This document shows, piece by piece, positions 33,850 through 43,700 of a stretch of 64,000 nt of DNA. Every line of letters begins with the position of its first letter. Positions within the stretch are counted from its first letter, which is position 1. Below the pieces are notes generated by a model. The model worked only from the letters and a program-made list of their open reading frames with translations. It was not told where the DNA came from and did not search any database. The position numbers and the translations under genes were made by a program. Source of the stretch: JANMAT01 sp031359995 (GTDB taxonomy: Bacteria > Actinomycetota > Acidimicrobiia > Acidimicrobiales > Ilumatobacteraceae); the NCBI GenBank assembly GCA_031359995.1, contig JANMAT010000101.1:89582-153581 (forward strand), read 5' to 3'.

Positions 33850-34773
33850 TCAGTCGCGCTGGGCGGCGCGGCGCAGGCGGTCGTTGATCGCCAGGCCCAG
33901 GCCCGTCGGCGGCGGCGTCACCACCACGAGCACGTCAGTGCCCTCGAGGTCGGCCCGCCGCAGCGCGCCGTACAGGTCGCGGGCGTAGTCACCGAGGCTG
34001 CCGGACGGGTCGTGCACCACGGCGCGTCGGCCCTCGCCGCGCCAGGCGGTGGCACGGCGGCTCGCCTCGACCGCCGATGCCACCAGCTCCACACGGCACG
34101 ACGGCGCGTAGTGCGACGCGAGCATGCCGGGCGCCCGGCTGGGCCCTCGGTCGTGGCGCACCACCGGCGCGCCGAGCACGTCGTCGAGCTGCTCGGCGGG
34201 CACGCCGCCGGGCCGCAGCAGCACGGGCGGATCGAGCGTGCAGTCGACGATGGTCGACTCGAGCCCCACGGCGCACGGGCCACCGTCGAGCACGAGGTCG
34301 ACGTCGTCGCCGAGATCGGCGAGCACGTGCTCGGCCGTGGTGGGGCTCACCTTGCCGAACCGGTTGGCCGACGGTGCCGCCACGCCGTCGCCCACCGCGG
34401 CGAGCAACGCCAGCGCCATCGGGTGCGACGGCACGCGCAGGCCCACAGTGGCACGCCCGCCAGTGACCGTGTCGGGCACGTGGCCGGCGCGGGGCACCAG
34501 CACGGTGAGCGGCCCCGGCCACAGCGCGTCGGTGAGCCGACGGGCCGAAGCGGGCACCGGCTCGGCCCACGCGTCGAGCTGGTCGGCCGACGCCAGGTGC
34601 ACGATCAGCGGATGGTCGGTGGGACGGCCCTTGATGGCGAACACGCGCCGCACGGCATCCGCGACGTGAGCGACGGCGCCGAGGCCGTACACCGTCTCGG
34701 TGGGGAAGGCCACCACACCGCCGTCGGCCAGCACGCGGGCGGCCCGGTCGACATCGGTGGTACGTCGGGTCAC
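33850..34773 (-). CDS. sua5: Threonylcarbamoyl-AMP synthase (Sua5/YrdC family)
   Basis: A 307-residue enzyme of tRNA t6A biosynthesis that makes threonylcarbamoyl-AMP from Thr, bicarbonate and ATP. The YrdC domain covers ~10-200 with GGVVAFPTETVYGLGA, AIKGRPTDHPLIVH, WPGPLTV, APSANRFGKVSPTTAEHV and GLESTIVD. The linker carries SRAPGMLASHYAP, typical of long Sua5 forms with a C-terminal Sua5 domain rather than the short TsaC. Its start shares four bases with the stop of the upstream hydrolase, so the two are translationally coupled. Confidence 0.93.
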   Translation of the reverse strand: MTRRTTDVDRAARVLADGGVVAFPTETVYGLGAVAHVADAVRRVFAIKGRPTDHPLIVHLASADQLDAWAEPVPASARRLTDALWPGPLTVLVPRAGHVPDTVTGGRATVGLRVPSHPMALALLAAVGDGVAAPSANRFGKVSPTTAEHVLADLGDDVDLVLDGGPCAVGLESTIVDCTLDPPVLLRPGGVPAEQLDDVLGAPVVRHDRGPSRAPGMLASHYAPSCRVELVASAVEASRRATAWRGEGRRAVVHDPSGSLGDYARDLYGALRRADLEGTDVLVVVTPPPTGLGLAINDRLRRAAQRD

Positions 34774-35456
34774 CCCGCCGGCGCCTCCAGGAACTCCAGC
34801 ACCGCGTCGATGGCGCCGAAGGCTTCCGTGGTGGCGAAGTGGTCGCAGTTGCGCACCGGCACGTGGCGGGCGTTGGGCAGCGCTTCCATGAGCGGGTCGG
34901 CCGGCCCGGCGAAGTCCTTGTCGCCCAGCACCACCAGCACCGGGCAGGTGATGCGCCCGAGGTCGGCCTTGGTGAACCCGCGGTGGTTGCCGCGCTTCAT
35001 GATGGCGGCCAGCGCCACCGGATCGTTGCCGGGCTGGCGGCTGTACTGCGCGAACAGTTGGGCGGTGAGGTCGTCGGACGCCTCACCCTCGACCGCGGCC
35101 AGGATCGCCTTGGCCCGCTCCTCGTCGCGGCGGAACAGGTTCTCGCCCACGCCCATGACGGCCAGCTTGTGGAACCGTTCTGGCGAGCGGCAGGCCAGCT
35201 CCAGCAGCGTGATGGCCCCGAGCGAGAAGCCGACCGCATCGATCGGACCGTCGCCCGCCGCGGCGGTGATGCGCTCGGTGAGATCGGCGTAGGCCACCGG
35301 ATCATGGGGCTTGGGCGCACTGCCGTGGCCGAGGAGATCGACCCCGATGACCTCACGGCCGGCGTCCTCCAGCAGGGCCTGCCAGCCGGGCTGCTGCCAC
35401 GTCCGGGCGTACGAGCCGCCCCAACCGTGCACGAGGACCACCGGTGGTTCTGTCAC
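34770..35456 (-). CDS. Alpha/beta hydrolase
   Basis: A 228-residue alpha/beta hydrolase. VLVHGWGGSYARTW (oxyanion region), GVDLLGHG, the nucleophile elbow GFSLGA (Ser), Asp in VVLGDKDFAGP and the catalytic His in NCDHFATTE form a full catalytic set. A small helical cap lies between. The substrate is unknown. GTG 35456 is fixed by TACGTT 7 nt upstream and by the start of similarity; the frame continues 115 codons upstream but reads over the guaB1 start region. It is translationally coupled to sua5. Confidence 0.87.
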   Translation of the reverse strand: MTEPPVVLVHGWGGSYARTWQQPGWQALLEDAGREVIGVDLLGHGSAPKPHDPVAYADLTERITAAAGDGPIDAVGFSLGAITLLELACRSPERFHKLAVMGVGENLFRRDEERAKAILAAVEGEASDDLTAQLFAQYSRQPGNDPVALAAIMKRGNHRGFTKADLGRITCPVLVVLGDKDFAGPADPLMEALPNARHVPVRNCDHFATTEAFGAIDAVLEFLEAPAG

Positions 35457-35463
35457 GGGCGAC

Positions 35464-35469
35464 AACGTA
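35464..35469 (-). promoter_or_regulatory. -10-like box TACGTT for the hydrolase-sua5 operon
   Basis: Minus-strand TACGTT, 7 nt, GTG 35456. Confidence 0.45.
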
Positions 35470-35510
35470 CCCGGCGACGGGTGGAGCGCTGAACACGGCT
35501 GGGACCCCGC

Positions 35511-35516
35511 TAGCCT
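35511..35516 (+). promoter_or_regulatory. -10-like box TAGCCT for guaB1
   Basis: TAGCCT 28 nt before GTG 35545; the leader contains GGAGGT 4-5 nt before the start. Confidence 0.4.
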
Positions 35517-35544
35517 TGAACGGCTTCGCCGAGCGGAGGTAGCG

Positions 35545-36981
35545 GTGCGCTTTCTGAACGATCTGGTCCCCCCGTACGAGCTCACGTTCAACGACGTCTT
35601 CCTGGTGCCGTCGCTCTCGTCGGTCCCCAGCCGGCTCGACGTCGATCTCACCACGCCCGACGGCGCCGGCACGCGGCTGCCGATCGTGGTGTCGAACATG
35701 ACCGCCGTGGCCGGCCGGCGCATGGCCGAGACCGTGGCCCGCCGCGGGGGCATCACCGTGATGCCCCAGGACATCCCGCTCGACATCATCGACGAGAACA
35801 TCGCCTACGTGAAGAGCCGGCACCCCGTGTACGAGACACCGATCACGCTGGCGCCCACCGACACCATCGCCGACGGTCTCGCCCTCATCCACAAGCGGGC
35901 CCACGGCGCCGTGTTCGTCGTCGACACCGACAACACGCCGCTCGGCATCTTCACCGAGGCCGACGCGGTGGGCTTCGATCGCTTCACCCAGCTGCAGCAC
36001 GTGATGTCGACCGACCTCATCACCATCCCCGCCGGCAGCGATCCCGAGCACATCTTCGGCATGCTGTCGGCCCGACGGGTGTCGTGCGCACCGGTGGTCG
36101 ACGGCAACCGACTGGTGGGTGCCGTCACCCGCAAGGGCTCGCTGCGCTCCGACCTGTACCAGCCCGCGCTCGACGCCGACGGCAAGCTCATGGTCGCCGT
36201 GGCCATCGGCATCAACGGTGACCCCGGCGCCAAGGCCGAAGCGGTGCTGGCCAAGGGCGCCGACATGGTGGTGATCGACACCGCCCACGGCCACCAGGGG
36301 CGCGCCATCGACGCGGTGAGGGCCGTGCGCAAGGTGTCCGACACCGTCACGATCGTGGCCGGCAACGTCGTGACCGCGGCGGGCACCGCCGATCTCATCG
36401 ACGCCGGTGCCGACATCGTGAAGGTGGGGGTGGGCCCCGGGGCCATGTGCACCACGCGCATGATGACCGGCGTGGGGCGTCCCCAGTTCTCGGCCGTGCT
36501 CGAGTGCTCGGCCGAGGCCCGGCGGGCCGGCAAGCACGTGTGGGCCGACGGCGGGGTGCGCCACCCGCGTGATGTCGCTCTGGCCCTGGCCGCCGGTGCA
36601 TCGAGCGTCATGGTCGGGTCGTGGTTCGCCGGCACCTACGAGTCGGCCGCCGACATCGTGCGCGACACCGAGGGCCGCCTGTACAAGGAGAACTTCGGCA
36701 TGGCGTCGAACCGGGCGGTGAAGCACCGCACCCGGAACGAGTCGCCGTTCGAGCGGGCCCGCAAGGAGCTGTTCGAAGAGGGCATCTCCACATCGCGCAT
36801 GTACCTCGATCCCGATCGACCGAGTGTGGAGGACATCCTGGACGTGATCGTCGCCGGGGTGCGCAGCTCGTTCACCTACGCCGGTGCCCGCACGATCGAC
36901 GAGTTCCACCAGCGCGCCCTCGTCGGCGTGCAGTCGTCAGCCGGCTTCGACGAGGGCCGGCCCCTCGGCCAGAGCTGGTGA
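35545..36981 (+). CDS. guaB1: GuaB1 family IMP dehydrogenase-related protein (probable GMP reductase)
   Basis: A 478-residue TIM-barrel with two CBS modules inserted (ITLAPTDTIADGLALIHKRA and DLITIPAGSDPEHIFGML, residues ~98-205). The catalytic loop GVGPGAMCTTRMMTGVG carries the Cys that forms the thioimidate, and GGVRHPRDVALALAAGASSVMVGSWFAG is the phosphate site. These features match the actinobacterial GuaB1 group, reported in mycobacteria to be a GMP reductase (GMP to IMP, NADPH), rather than true IMP dehydrogenase. GTG with a clear GGAGGT. The HAD phosphatase follows 10 nt later, so it may head the DPA operon transcript. Confidence 0.9.
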   Translation: MRFLNDLVPPYELTFNDVFLVPSLSSVPSRLDVDLTTPDGAGTRLPIVVSNMTAVAGRRMAETVARRGGITVMPQDIPLDIIDENIAYVKSRHPVYETPITLAPTDTIADGLALIHKRAHGAVFVVDTDNTPLGIFTEADAVGFDRFTQLQHVMSTDLITIPAGSDPEHIFGMLSARRVSCAPVVDGNRLVGAVTRKGSLRSDLYQPALDADGKLMVAVAIGINGDPGAKAEAVLAKGADMVVIDTAHGHQGRAIDAVRAVRKVSDTVTIVAGNVVTAAGTADLIDAGADIVKVGVGPGAMCTTRMMTGVGRPQFSAVLECSAEARRAGKHVWADGGVRHPRDVALALAAGASSVMVGSWFAGTYESAADIVRDTEGRLYKENFGMASNRAVKHRTRNESPFERARKELFEEGISTSRMYLDPDRPSVEDILDVIVAGVRSSFTYAGARTIDEFHQRALVGVQSSAGFDEGRPLGQSW

Positions 36982-36991
36982 GCGCCGGCCC

Positions 36992-37630
36992 GTGAGCGAC
37001 GTCGTCGCCGCGTTCGACGTCGACGGCACCCTCACCACGACCGACACGTTCCTGCCGTTCATCCGGAACGTGGCCGGCCCTCTGCGGAGCGTGGCGGTGG
37101 GGGTGGAGGTGGCACCCCTGGCCCTGGCGGTGGCCGCCGGCCGGGCCGACCGCGACGACCTGAAGGCCACCGTCGTGCGGGGCACCCTCGGTGGCCGCAC
37201 CCTGCTCGGCCTGCACGACGCCGGCCGGGCCCACGCCGCCCGCATCGAACGACGGTGGTTGCGCGAAGACACCGTGGCCCGCCTCCGCTGGCATCGGCGT
37301 GAGGGTCATAGAACAGTTCTGGTGTCCGCTTCTCTCCGCTTCTACCTCGCGCCGCTGGCGTCGTCGCTCGGTATCGACGACGTGATCTGCACCGACCTCA
37401 CCGTCGACGCCGCCGGCACCCACGTGACCGGTGAGCTCGACGGCGGCAACTGCCGGGCCCAGGCCAAGGCCGACCGCCTGCTCGCCCTGCTCGGGGGCCG
37501 ACCGGGCGAGCTGTGGGCCTACGGTGACTCCAGCGGCGATGACGCACTGCTCGCCCTGGCCGATCACCCGGTGCGCATCCGCAAAGGCGCCTTCATCGCC
37601 GGTGTGCCCCTGCCGGGGGTCGACCGGTGA
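36992..37630 (+). CDS. HAD-IB phosphatase (SerB-like), candidate DPPR phosphatase
   Basis: A 212-residue HAD-superfamily phosphatase. Motif I FDVDGTLTTTD (nucleophile Asp9, acid/base Asp11), motif II VSASLRFYLAPLA, and motif III/IV with Lys (QAKADRL) and GDSSGDDALL are complete, with an all-helical cap between. Its stop overlaps the GTG of the UbiA gene (GTGA). This coupling to a phosphoribosyl-lipid synthase suggests removal of the 5-phosphate from decaprenylphosphoryl-5-phosphoribose, a step otherwise unassigned in the cluster. That role is inference; a broader phosphomonoesterase function is possible. Confidence 0.83.
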   Translation: MSDVVAAFDVDGTLTTTDTFLPFIRNVAGPLRSVAVGVEVAPLALAVAAGRADRDDLKATVVRGTLGGRTLLGLHDAGRAHAARIERRWLREDTVARLRWHRREGHRTVLVSASLRFYLAPLASSLGIDDVICTDLTVDAAGTHVTGELDGGNCRAQAKADRLLALLGGRPGELWAYGDSSGDDALLALADHPVRIRKGAFIAGVPLPGVDR

Positions 37631-38538
37631 CCACCACCCAAGCCGGACCTGCGACCGACGAATCGACGGCGGCAGGGATGCTGCGGGCCATGCGCCCCAA
37701 GCAGTGGTTGAAGAACGTGCTCGTGCTGGCGGCGCCCGGTGCCGCCGGCGTCATCCTGCACGCCGACGTGTGGTGGCGCGTCGCGCTCACGCTCCTGGCG
37801 TTCTGTGCCACGGCCAGTGCGCTGTACCTGCGCAACGACATCGCCGACCTTCAGGCCGACCGCCAGCATCCGCGCAAGCGGTTCCGGCCCATCGCCTCCG
37901 GTGTGGTGTCGGTACCCGCCGCGTCGGCGAGCGCCTGGGTGCTGGGCGTGCTCGGCCTCGGGCTGGCCGCGGCCACGCTGCGCTGGCAGGTCGTGGTCGC
38001 GGTGGCGCTGTACGTCGTGCTCACCACCGCGTACACGCTGAAGCTGAAGCACCAGGCCGTGCTCGACCTGCTCGCCATCGCCGGTGGCTTCGTGGTGCGG
38101 GCCGCCGCCGGCGCCTCGGCCGCCGCCGTGCCCGTATCGAACTGGTTCGTGATCTGCACGTCGTTCGGTTCGCTGTTCGTGGTGACGGCCAAGCGCTTCG
38201 CCGAACGCAGCCAGCTCGGCGACGGCGCCGGCGAGGTCCGCGCCACGCTGCAGCTGTACACCGTGGGCTTCCTGCGCATGGTCATCGGCGTGTGCCTGTC
38301 GGTCACGTCGATCGCGTACTGCCTGTGGGCGTTCGAGAAGGCGGCCGAGAACCCGCACCGCATCCCGTGGTACGAGCTGTCGATCGTGCCCATGGTGGGG
38401 GCCCTGCTGCGCTACGCCCTCGAGGTGGAAGCAGGCGCCGGCGACGCGCCCGAGGAGCTGTTCACGGGGGACCGGACGTTGCAGGTGCTCGGTCTGACGT
38501 GGGCGGCGCTGTTCGCCCTCGGTGTCTATGTCCACTGA
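37627..38538 (+). CDS. ubiA: Decaprenyl-phosphate phosphoribosyltransferase (UbiA family)
   Basis: A 303-residue polytopic prenyltransferase. RPKQWLKNVLVLAAP at the start, the Mg-binding NDIADLQADRQHP, the second acidic region replaced by TAYTLKLKHQAVLDLLAIAGGFVVRAAAG, and ending WAALFALGVYVH match actinobacterial DPPR synthase (Rv3806c type). It transfers 5-phosphoribose from PRPP to decaprenyl phosphate at the inner membrane face. It is coupled to the HAD phosphatase upstream and overlaps dprE1 by 11 nt, so all steps to decaprenylphosphoryl arabinose are in one operon. Confidence 0.92.
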   Translation: MTTTQAGPATDESTAAGMLRAMRPKQWLKNVLVLAAPGAAGVILHADVWWRVALTLLAFCATASALYLRNDIADLQADRQHPRKRFRPIASGVVSVPAASASAWVLGVLGLGLAAATLRWQVVVAVALYVVLTTAYTLKLKHQAVLDLLAIAGGFVVRAAAGASAAAVPVSNWFVICTSFGSLFVVTAKRFAERSQLGDGAGEVRATLQLYTVGFLRMVIGVCLSVTSIAYCLWAFEKAAENPHRIPWYELSIVPMVGALLRYALEVEAGAGDAPEELFTGDRTLQVLGLTWAALFALGVYVH

Positions 38539-39904
38539 GACCGCGCTGCTGACCGGGTGGGGACGCACCGCGCCGACCGCCGCCCACGTGGTCCCCGTGG
38601 CCGCCGAGGTCGACGCGGTGGTCGCCGCGCAGGCGGCCGGGGCCCGCGGCGCGCTGGCCCGCGGGCTGGGTCGCAGCTACGGCGACGCCGCCCAGAACGC
38701 CGGCGGTTCGGTGCTCGACCTGCGACCGCTCGACGCGCCCGTCGAGCTCGACCCGACCACGGGCGTGGTGCGGGCGCCCGCCGGCGCCAGCCTGGACGCC
38801 GTCATGCGGGCCATCGTGCCGCGGGGATGGTTCGTGCCGGTCACTCCGGGCACGCGTCAGGTGACCCTCGGGGGAGCGCTGGCCGCCGACATCCACGGCA
38901 AGAACCACCACGTCGACGGCAGCTTCGGTGCCCACGTGACCGAGGGCCGGCTGGTGACCGGTGACGGTTCGATCCGCACGATCGGCCCCGACCGCGACGC
39001 CGATGCCTACTGGGCGACGGTGGGCGGCATGGGCCTCACGGGCGCGCTCACCGAGGTGTCGTTCCGGGTGCGGTCCATCGAGACCAGCCGCATGTTGGTG
39101 GACACCGCCCGGCTCGACGACCTGGATGCCCTCATGGCCGCCATGGAGGCGGGCGACGAGCGCCACCGCTACAGCGTGGCCTGGATCGACCTGCTGGCCA
39201 CCGGACGCCACCTCGGGCGCAGCGTGCTGACTGCGGGCGATCACGCGCCGCGCGCCGCGGTGGCCGGCACCGAGGCCGAGGCGCGTGCCTTCGAGCCGTC
39301 GAGCCGGCTCGGCGCACCGACGTGGGTGCCGTCAGGCCTGCTGAACAAGCTCACCATCCGCGCTTTCAACGAGCTGTGGTTCCGCAAGGCGCCGCGTGAC
39401 CGCCACGACGAGGTGCAGTCGATCGGAGCGTTCTTCCATCCGCTCGACGGCCTGCGCGACTGGAACCGGCTCTACGGCGCCACGGGGTTCCTGCAGCACC
39501 AGACCGTGGTGCCCTTCGGCGAGGAGGACACGCTCCGCCGCCTGGTCGAGAAGCTGGCCGACGCGGGCACGCCCTCGTTCCTGGCCGTGCTGAAGCGCTT
39601 CGGCGCCGCATCGCCGGCGCCGCTGTCGTTTCCGATGCCCGGGTGGACGCTGGCCCTCGACATCCCCGCCGGCGTCGGCGGCCTGCCCGAACTGCTCGAC
39701 GAGATCGACCGGATGGTCGTCGACGTCGGCGGTCGGGTGTACCTGGCCAAGGACAGCCGCGTCGACCCTCGCCATCTCACCCGCATGTACCCGCGCCTGG
39801 CCGAGTGGCAGGCCAGTCGCGATCGGCTCGATCCCGCCGACCGTTGGCAGTCCGACCTCGGACGTCGCCTCGGTCTGTGCGGCCCTCGGAAGGAGCGGAC
39901 GTGA
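38528..39904 (+). CDS. dprE1: Decaprenylphosphoryl-beta-D-ribose 2-oxidase
   Basis: A 458-residue FAD oxidoreductase of the VAO family. The FAD segments ARGLGRSYGDAAQNAGG and TPGTRQVTLGGALAADIHGKNHH (~108-128) are intact, as is the substrate-site Lys in LAKDSR. It oxidises DPR to the 2-keto intermediate at the periplasmic face. The residue matching Cys387 of the tuberculosis enzyme, in SFPMPGW-x-x-A, is Ala376 here. The ATG lies inside the ubiA end; an upstream in-frame GTG (38522) adds two residues. It shares GTGA with dprE2. Confidence 0.93.
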   Translation: MSTETALLTGWGRTAPTAAHVVPVAAEVDAVVAAQAAGARGALARGLGRSYGDAAQNAGGSVLDLRPLDAPVELDPTTGVVRAPAGASLDAVMRAIVPRGWFVPVTPGTRQVTLGGALAADIHGKNHHVDGSFGAHVTEGRLVTGDGSIRTIGPDRDADAYWATVGGMGLTGALTEVSFRVRSIETSRMLVDTARLDDLDALMAAMEAGDERHRYSVAWIDLLATGRHLGRSVLTAGDHAPRAAVAGTEAEARAFEPSSRLGAPTWVPSGLLNKLTIRAFNELWFRKAPRDRHDEVQSIGAFFHPLDGLRDWNRLYGATGFLQHQTVVPFGEEDTLRRLVEKLADAGTPSFLAVLKRFGAASPAPLSFPMPGWTLALDIPAGVGGLPELLDEIDRMVVDVGGRVYLAKDSRVDPRHLTRMYPRLAEWQASRDRLDPADRWQSDLGRRLGLCGPRKERT

Positions 39905-40659
39905 ACGACGTCTTCGGTGATCCCCAGACCGCGCTGGTGCTCGGCGGTACCAGCGACATCGCCCAGGCCATCGTGCGGGCGCTGGTCGACCGCCGCCTGC
40001 GCCGCATCGTGCTCGCCTGCCGCCGGACGGAGGCCGCCGAGGGCTTCGCCGCCGAGCTGCGGAGCAAGGGCGCCCAGGTCGACCTCGTCGCCTTCGACGC
40101 CGACGCGACCGACACCCACGCCGCGGTGGTCGACGACGCCGTCGGCCGGCTCGGCGATGTCGACGTCGTGCTCCTGGCCTTCGCCGTGCTCGGCATCCAG
40201 GCCACCTTCGACGCCGACCCGGCGGCGGCGGTCGCGGCCGTGCACACCAACATGACCGCATCGGTGTCGGCCGGTCTGGTGGTGGCCCAACACCTGCGGC
40301 GGCAGGGTCACGGCACGCTCGTGGTGCTGTCGTCGGTGGCGGGAGAGCGCGTGCGCAAGACCAACTTCGTCTACGGCGCGACGAAGGCCGGCGTCGACGG
40401 CTTCGCCCAGGGCCTCAACGACGCGCTGGCAGGGTCGGGCGCCCACGTGCTCGTGGTGCGACCGGGGTTCGTGCACTCGAAGATGACCGCCGGGATGAAG
40501 GCTGCCCCGTTCGCCACCACACCCGAGGCGGTGGCCACCGCCGTCGTGAGAGGCCTGCGCCGCGGCGCCCACACGGTGTGGGCGCCGCCGGTGCTGCGAT
40601 GGGTGTTCACGGTGATGCGCCATCTGCCCCGCGCCGTGTGGCGCAAGGTGCCCGGCTGA
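39901..40659 (+). CDS. dprE2: Decaprenylphosphoryl-2-keto-arabinose (DPX) reductase
   Basis: A 252-residue SDR partner of DprE1. Cofactor motif LGGTSDIAQAIVRAL, the Ser region LSSVAGERVRK and YGATKAG (Tyr/Lys) are present, with ending WRKVPG as in other DprE2 proteins. It reduces the 2-keto intermediate with NADH to decaprenylphosphoryl-beta-D-arabinose, the only known donor for cell-wall arabinan. The GTG is fixed by a GTGA overlap with dprE1. It ends 65 nt from the convergent stop of the first arabinofuranosyltransferase-like gene. Confidence 0.93.
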   Translation: MNDVFGDPQTALVLGGTSDIAQAIVRALVDRRLRRIVLACRRTEAAEGFAAELRSKGAQVDLVAFDADATDTHAAVVDDAVGRLGDVDVVLLAFAVLGIQATFDADPAAAVAAVHTNMTASVSAGLVVAQHLRRQGHGTLVVLSSVAGERVRKTNFVYGATKAGVDGFAQGLNDALAGSGAHVLVVRPGFVHSKMTAGMKAAPFATTPEAVATAVVRGLRRGAHTVWAPPVLRWVFTVMRHLPRAVWRKVPG

Positions 40660-40724
40660 GGCAACGACGGGGCGTCCGGTCCCGGAGGTGCAACCCTCCA
40701 ACCTCGCGCCGTCATGCCGTGCCT

Positions 40725-43700
40725 CTATGCCGGCCCAGGCGGGGTGTCGTCGGGCACGGCGCGCTCGGTCGGCCCCGGTGGCCATGACGGGCGCCCGGGC
40801 CTTGGCGCGATGCGACCGGTGTCCAGCACCACCGGTGCCGTCGCCGTCGACACCACCGGCGGACCGTCGTCAGCGGCGGGGGCGTCGTGGCCGCCCGCGG
40901 CGACCGCCGTGGCCAGCGGCGCGTCCACCGGGGCGCCCGGCCACAGCGGTACGGCCACGAACACGGCCGCCCACGCCAACGGCTGCACCACATCGAAGGC
41001 GCGGGGCCAGTCGAGATCGGTGGGCAGGTCGTAGCGGAGCTGCTTGGCCACCACGTACGCCACCACGATGGCCAGCAGACCGGCCGGGGCCACGGCGGCC
41101 AGCCCTGCCCTGGCGCGCCACCGTTCGGGCAACCGAGCGGGCACGGTGAACGCCGCCGCGACCACGACCAGCACCACGAGCGCGGCGACCCATCCCGAGC
41201 ACAACCCTGCGCCGACCACGGCCGCCGCCGGCAGCACGCTGGCGGGACGCACCGCGCTGCGCTCGGGGCGCTCGACCCGGCGGCGGGGCCGCGGTGCGGC
41301 GCGGGTGCGCCGGGCGCCGAACAGGATCAGCACGCACAGCAGTGCGGCGACGCCCGAGATGGCGAGGGACCATCCGACGGTCGACTGGGGCGTCCACGAC
41401 AGCAGGATCGTGGAGGACGCCGATGCGGCGGTCACCGCCCAGCCGTTGGCGTACCCGTCGACCAGCGTGGGCCGGCCCAGGTCGGTGCCGTCGATCGATG
41501 CGTGCCACCCGGCGTTGTAGCTCTGGCCGAGGACCAACCAGAACGGTGCGCCGCGCGTCGCGGTGTCGACCGCGATGCGATAGGTCGTGCGGCTCGTGCG
41601 GCTCACCGTCAACGTCGGGGCCTTCACGGCGGCGTCGGTCGCCGCCGTCCCTCCGGACGGTCCAGAGCCGGCGCTGTCGGCTACGAGGCGGTCGATGTCG
41701 ATGCCGGTGACGCGGCCGTCGCTCACCTCGATGCGGTGCTCGCCGGCGGCCCACGGCAGGGCGCCGGTGCAGCTCTCGATGCGGACGGTCGTCGCGTCGC
41801 GCACCATGCGCACCGACACCGGCTCACCATCGAGCGTCATGAGGTCGTTGCGGCAGCGGCCCGTGTCGTCCACGGCGGGCACCCCGATGATGTCGCCGAG
41901 CCCGAGCTCGACGATGCCCACGGGCAGCACCACCGGGAGCTCGGTCGCGTCGTCGGTGGAGCGCACCTCGCGCACCGCGGCGATGTCGATCACGAAGGTG
42001 GAGCCCTGCAGGGCTCGGGGCAGGTTCGCGGCGACGCGACCGACGGACCCCGCCGTCGGCTGGTCCTTCACCAGGGGGAGGGTCAGGGTCTGGGGCGCCC
42101 CGCCGTCGACGCTCACCCGCACCTGCGTCGGCACCGAGTGGCGACCGTCGGCGAGCAGCGCCAGGCGTAGCTGACTCACCGTGGCGGGCCGCGTGGTGTG
42201 GATCGTGAGCTGCTGCAGCGGCGCATCGATGGGGGACTGCCACGACGTGGCCGGATCGTTGTCGATGGTCGCCAGCGCCGTGCTCGCCGGGTCGCCGGCC
42301 AGACGCGCCGACGCCTCGGCGGTGACGGCGCCGTCCATCAGCACGTCGTTCAGGACCGCATCGCTGGCGCGCGGGCTGAGCCGGCCCGTGCCGCTCAGCG
42401 CCACCGTGCGCGCGGTCGGCAAGGTGAAGACGCGACGCATGGCGGGCTCGGGATCGTGACGGTTCACCTCGAGCGGCGTGGCCCGCTGACGCGTCATCAC
42501 CAGGGTGAGCCGGCGATCCTCACCGGTGCGCCCGAGCACGTCGTCGGGCAGGCGGACGTACTCGACGGCGTGGGCGTCGCCCACCTCGACCTCGGCGAAG
42601 CCCACAGCCGAGATGCCCCGGTAGCCGGGCAGCCGGGTGAAGTTCGTGTCGGTGATCTCGATGCTCAACGTGGTGAAGGTGCGGGTGCTGATGTCGATGC
42701 GCTGCCCGGGCTCGGTCCGCGACGAGTCGTCGAGCGCCACATCGAGCGGATCGGCGCCGTCGAAGCGCAGGCGCACACCGGTGATGAACCGGTTGCGGGG
42801 CCCGTCGGTGGGCTGCAGCAGCGTGATGTGGTCGGTGGTGGTCGGCACGCTGAGCTCGAGCTCGAGCCGTTCGCCCCGCACCTCGGCGAACGCGCCGACG
42901 CGCCACGCCGTCGTCGGGTCACCGTCCACCGCCATGGCGGCACGGTCCTCGGGCGTGTACGTGATCGGGTTGCCGTACCCGGTGGCGCGCACGCGGGTCA
43001 TGCCCACGAGCTCGGCGGTGGTGGACGAGTCGCTCGACGAGCCGGGAAAGAGGTCGAGGCGGTTGTCGGTGGCGTCGGTGCGCAGCGGCTCCTCGTCGGC
43101 GGTCTCGGTGGCGCCGAGGTTCTCGCGCACCGAACCCCATCGGCGGGCCTGGCGCCGGTTGGTGTCGGTGACGATCACATCGGCGCCGGCATCGAGGGAC
43201 GCGTCGAGGACCCCTGGTCGCGTGGCCAGATCGCCGGCGTAGAAGACCGGCCCGTGCTCGTCGAGGCGGCCGATGGCCGCCACGTCGACCAGGCCCTCAC
43301 CGTCGCCGGCCACGATGACCGGCAAGGCCGTCTCGGCCCGCACGACGGGCACGGGATCGGTCACCTGGTAGAGCGTCACCGGCGCCGGCTGCCGGGCCGA
43401 GCGGGGCGTGAGCAGCTCCTCCTCGTCGATGAGCGGGAAGCGCGGGTTCGAGGCGACCACCCCCTGCGGCCCGAACGCCTTGACCGCGCTGATGCCGGTC
43501 GTGTTGGCCAGCAGGGCGGCCAGCGTGCGGGGCCGCGCCAGCCGGTAGCGCTCGTACTGCAGGTCGCCTCGCAGCACCACGTCGCTCACGCCCATCATCC
43601 GCAGCAGCGGCGCGATGGCCGCCGGCTCGGTGAGGCGGTCCTGCCAACGACGGTCGAGCGCGGCGACGAGATCGGCGCTGGCCGCCGAACCCGACGGCAC

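Noticed and set aside
40660..40724. Short GGAGG / CCTCC hairpin between dprE2 and the convergent AftD-like gene as a terminator
   Set aside because: The stem is only 5 bp and lacks a T-tract, so it is too weak to annotate.
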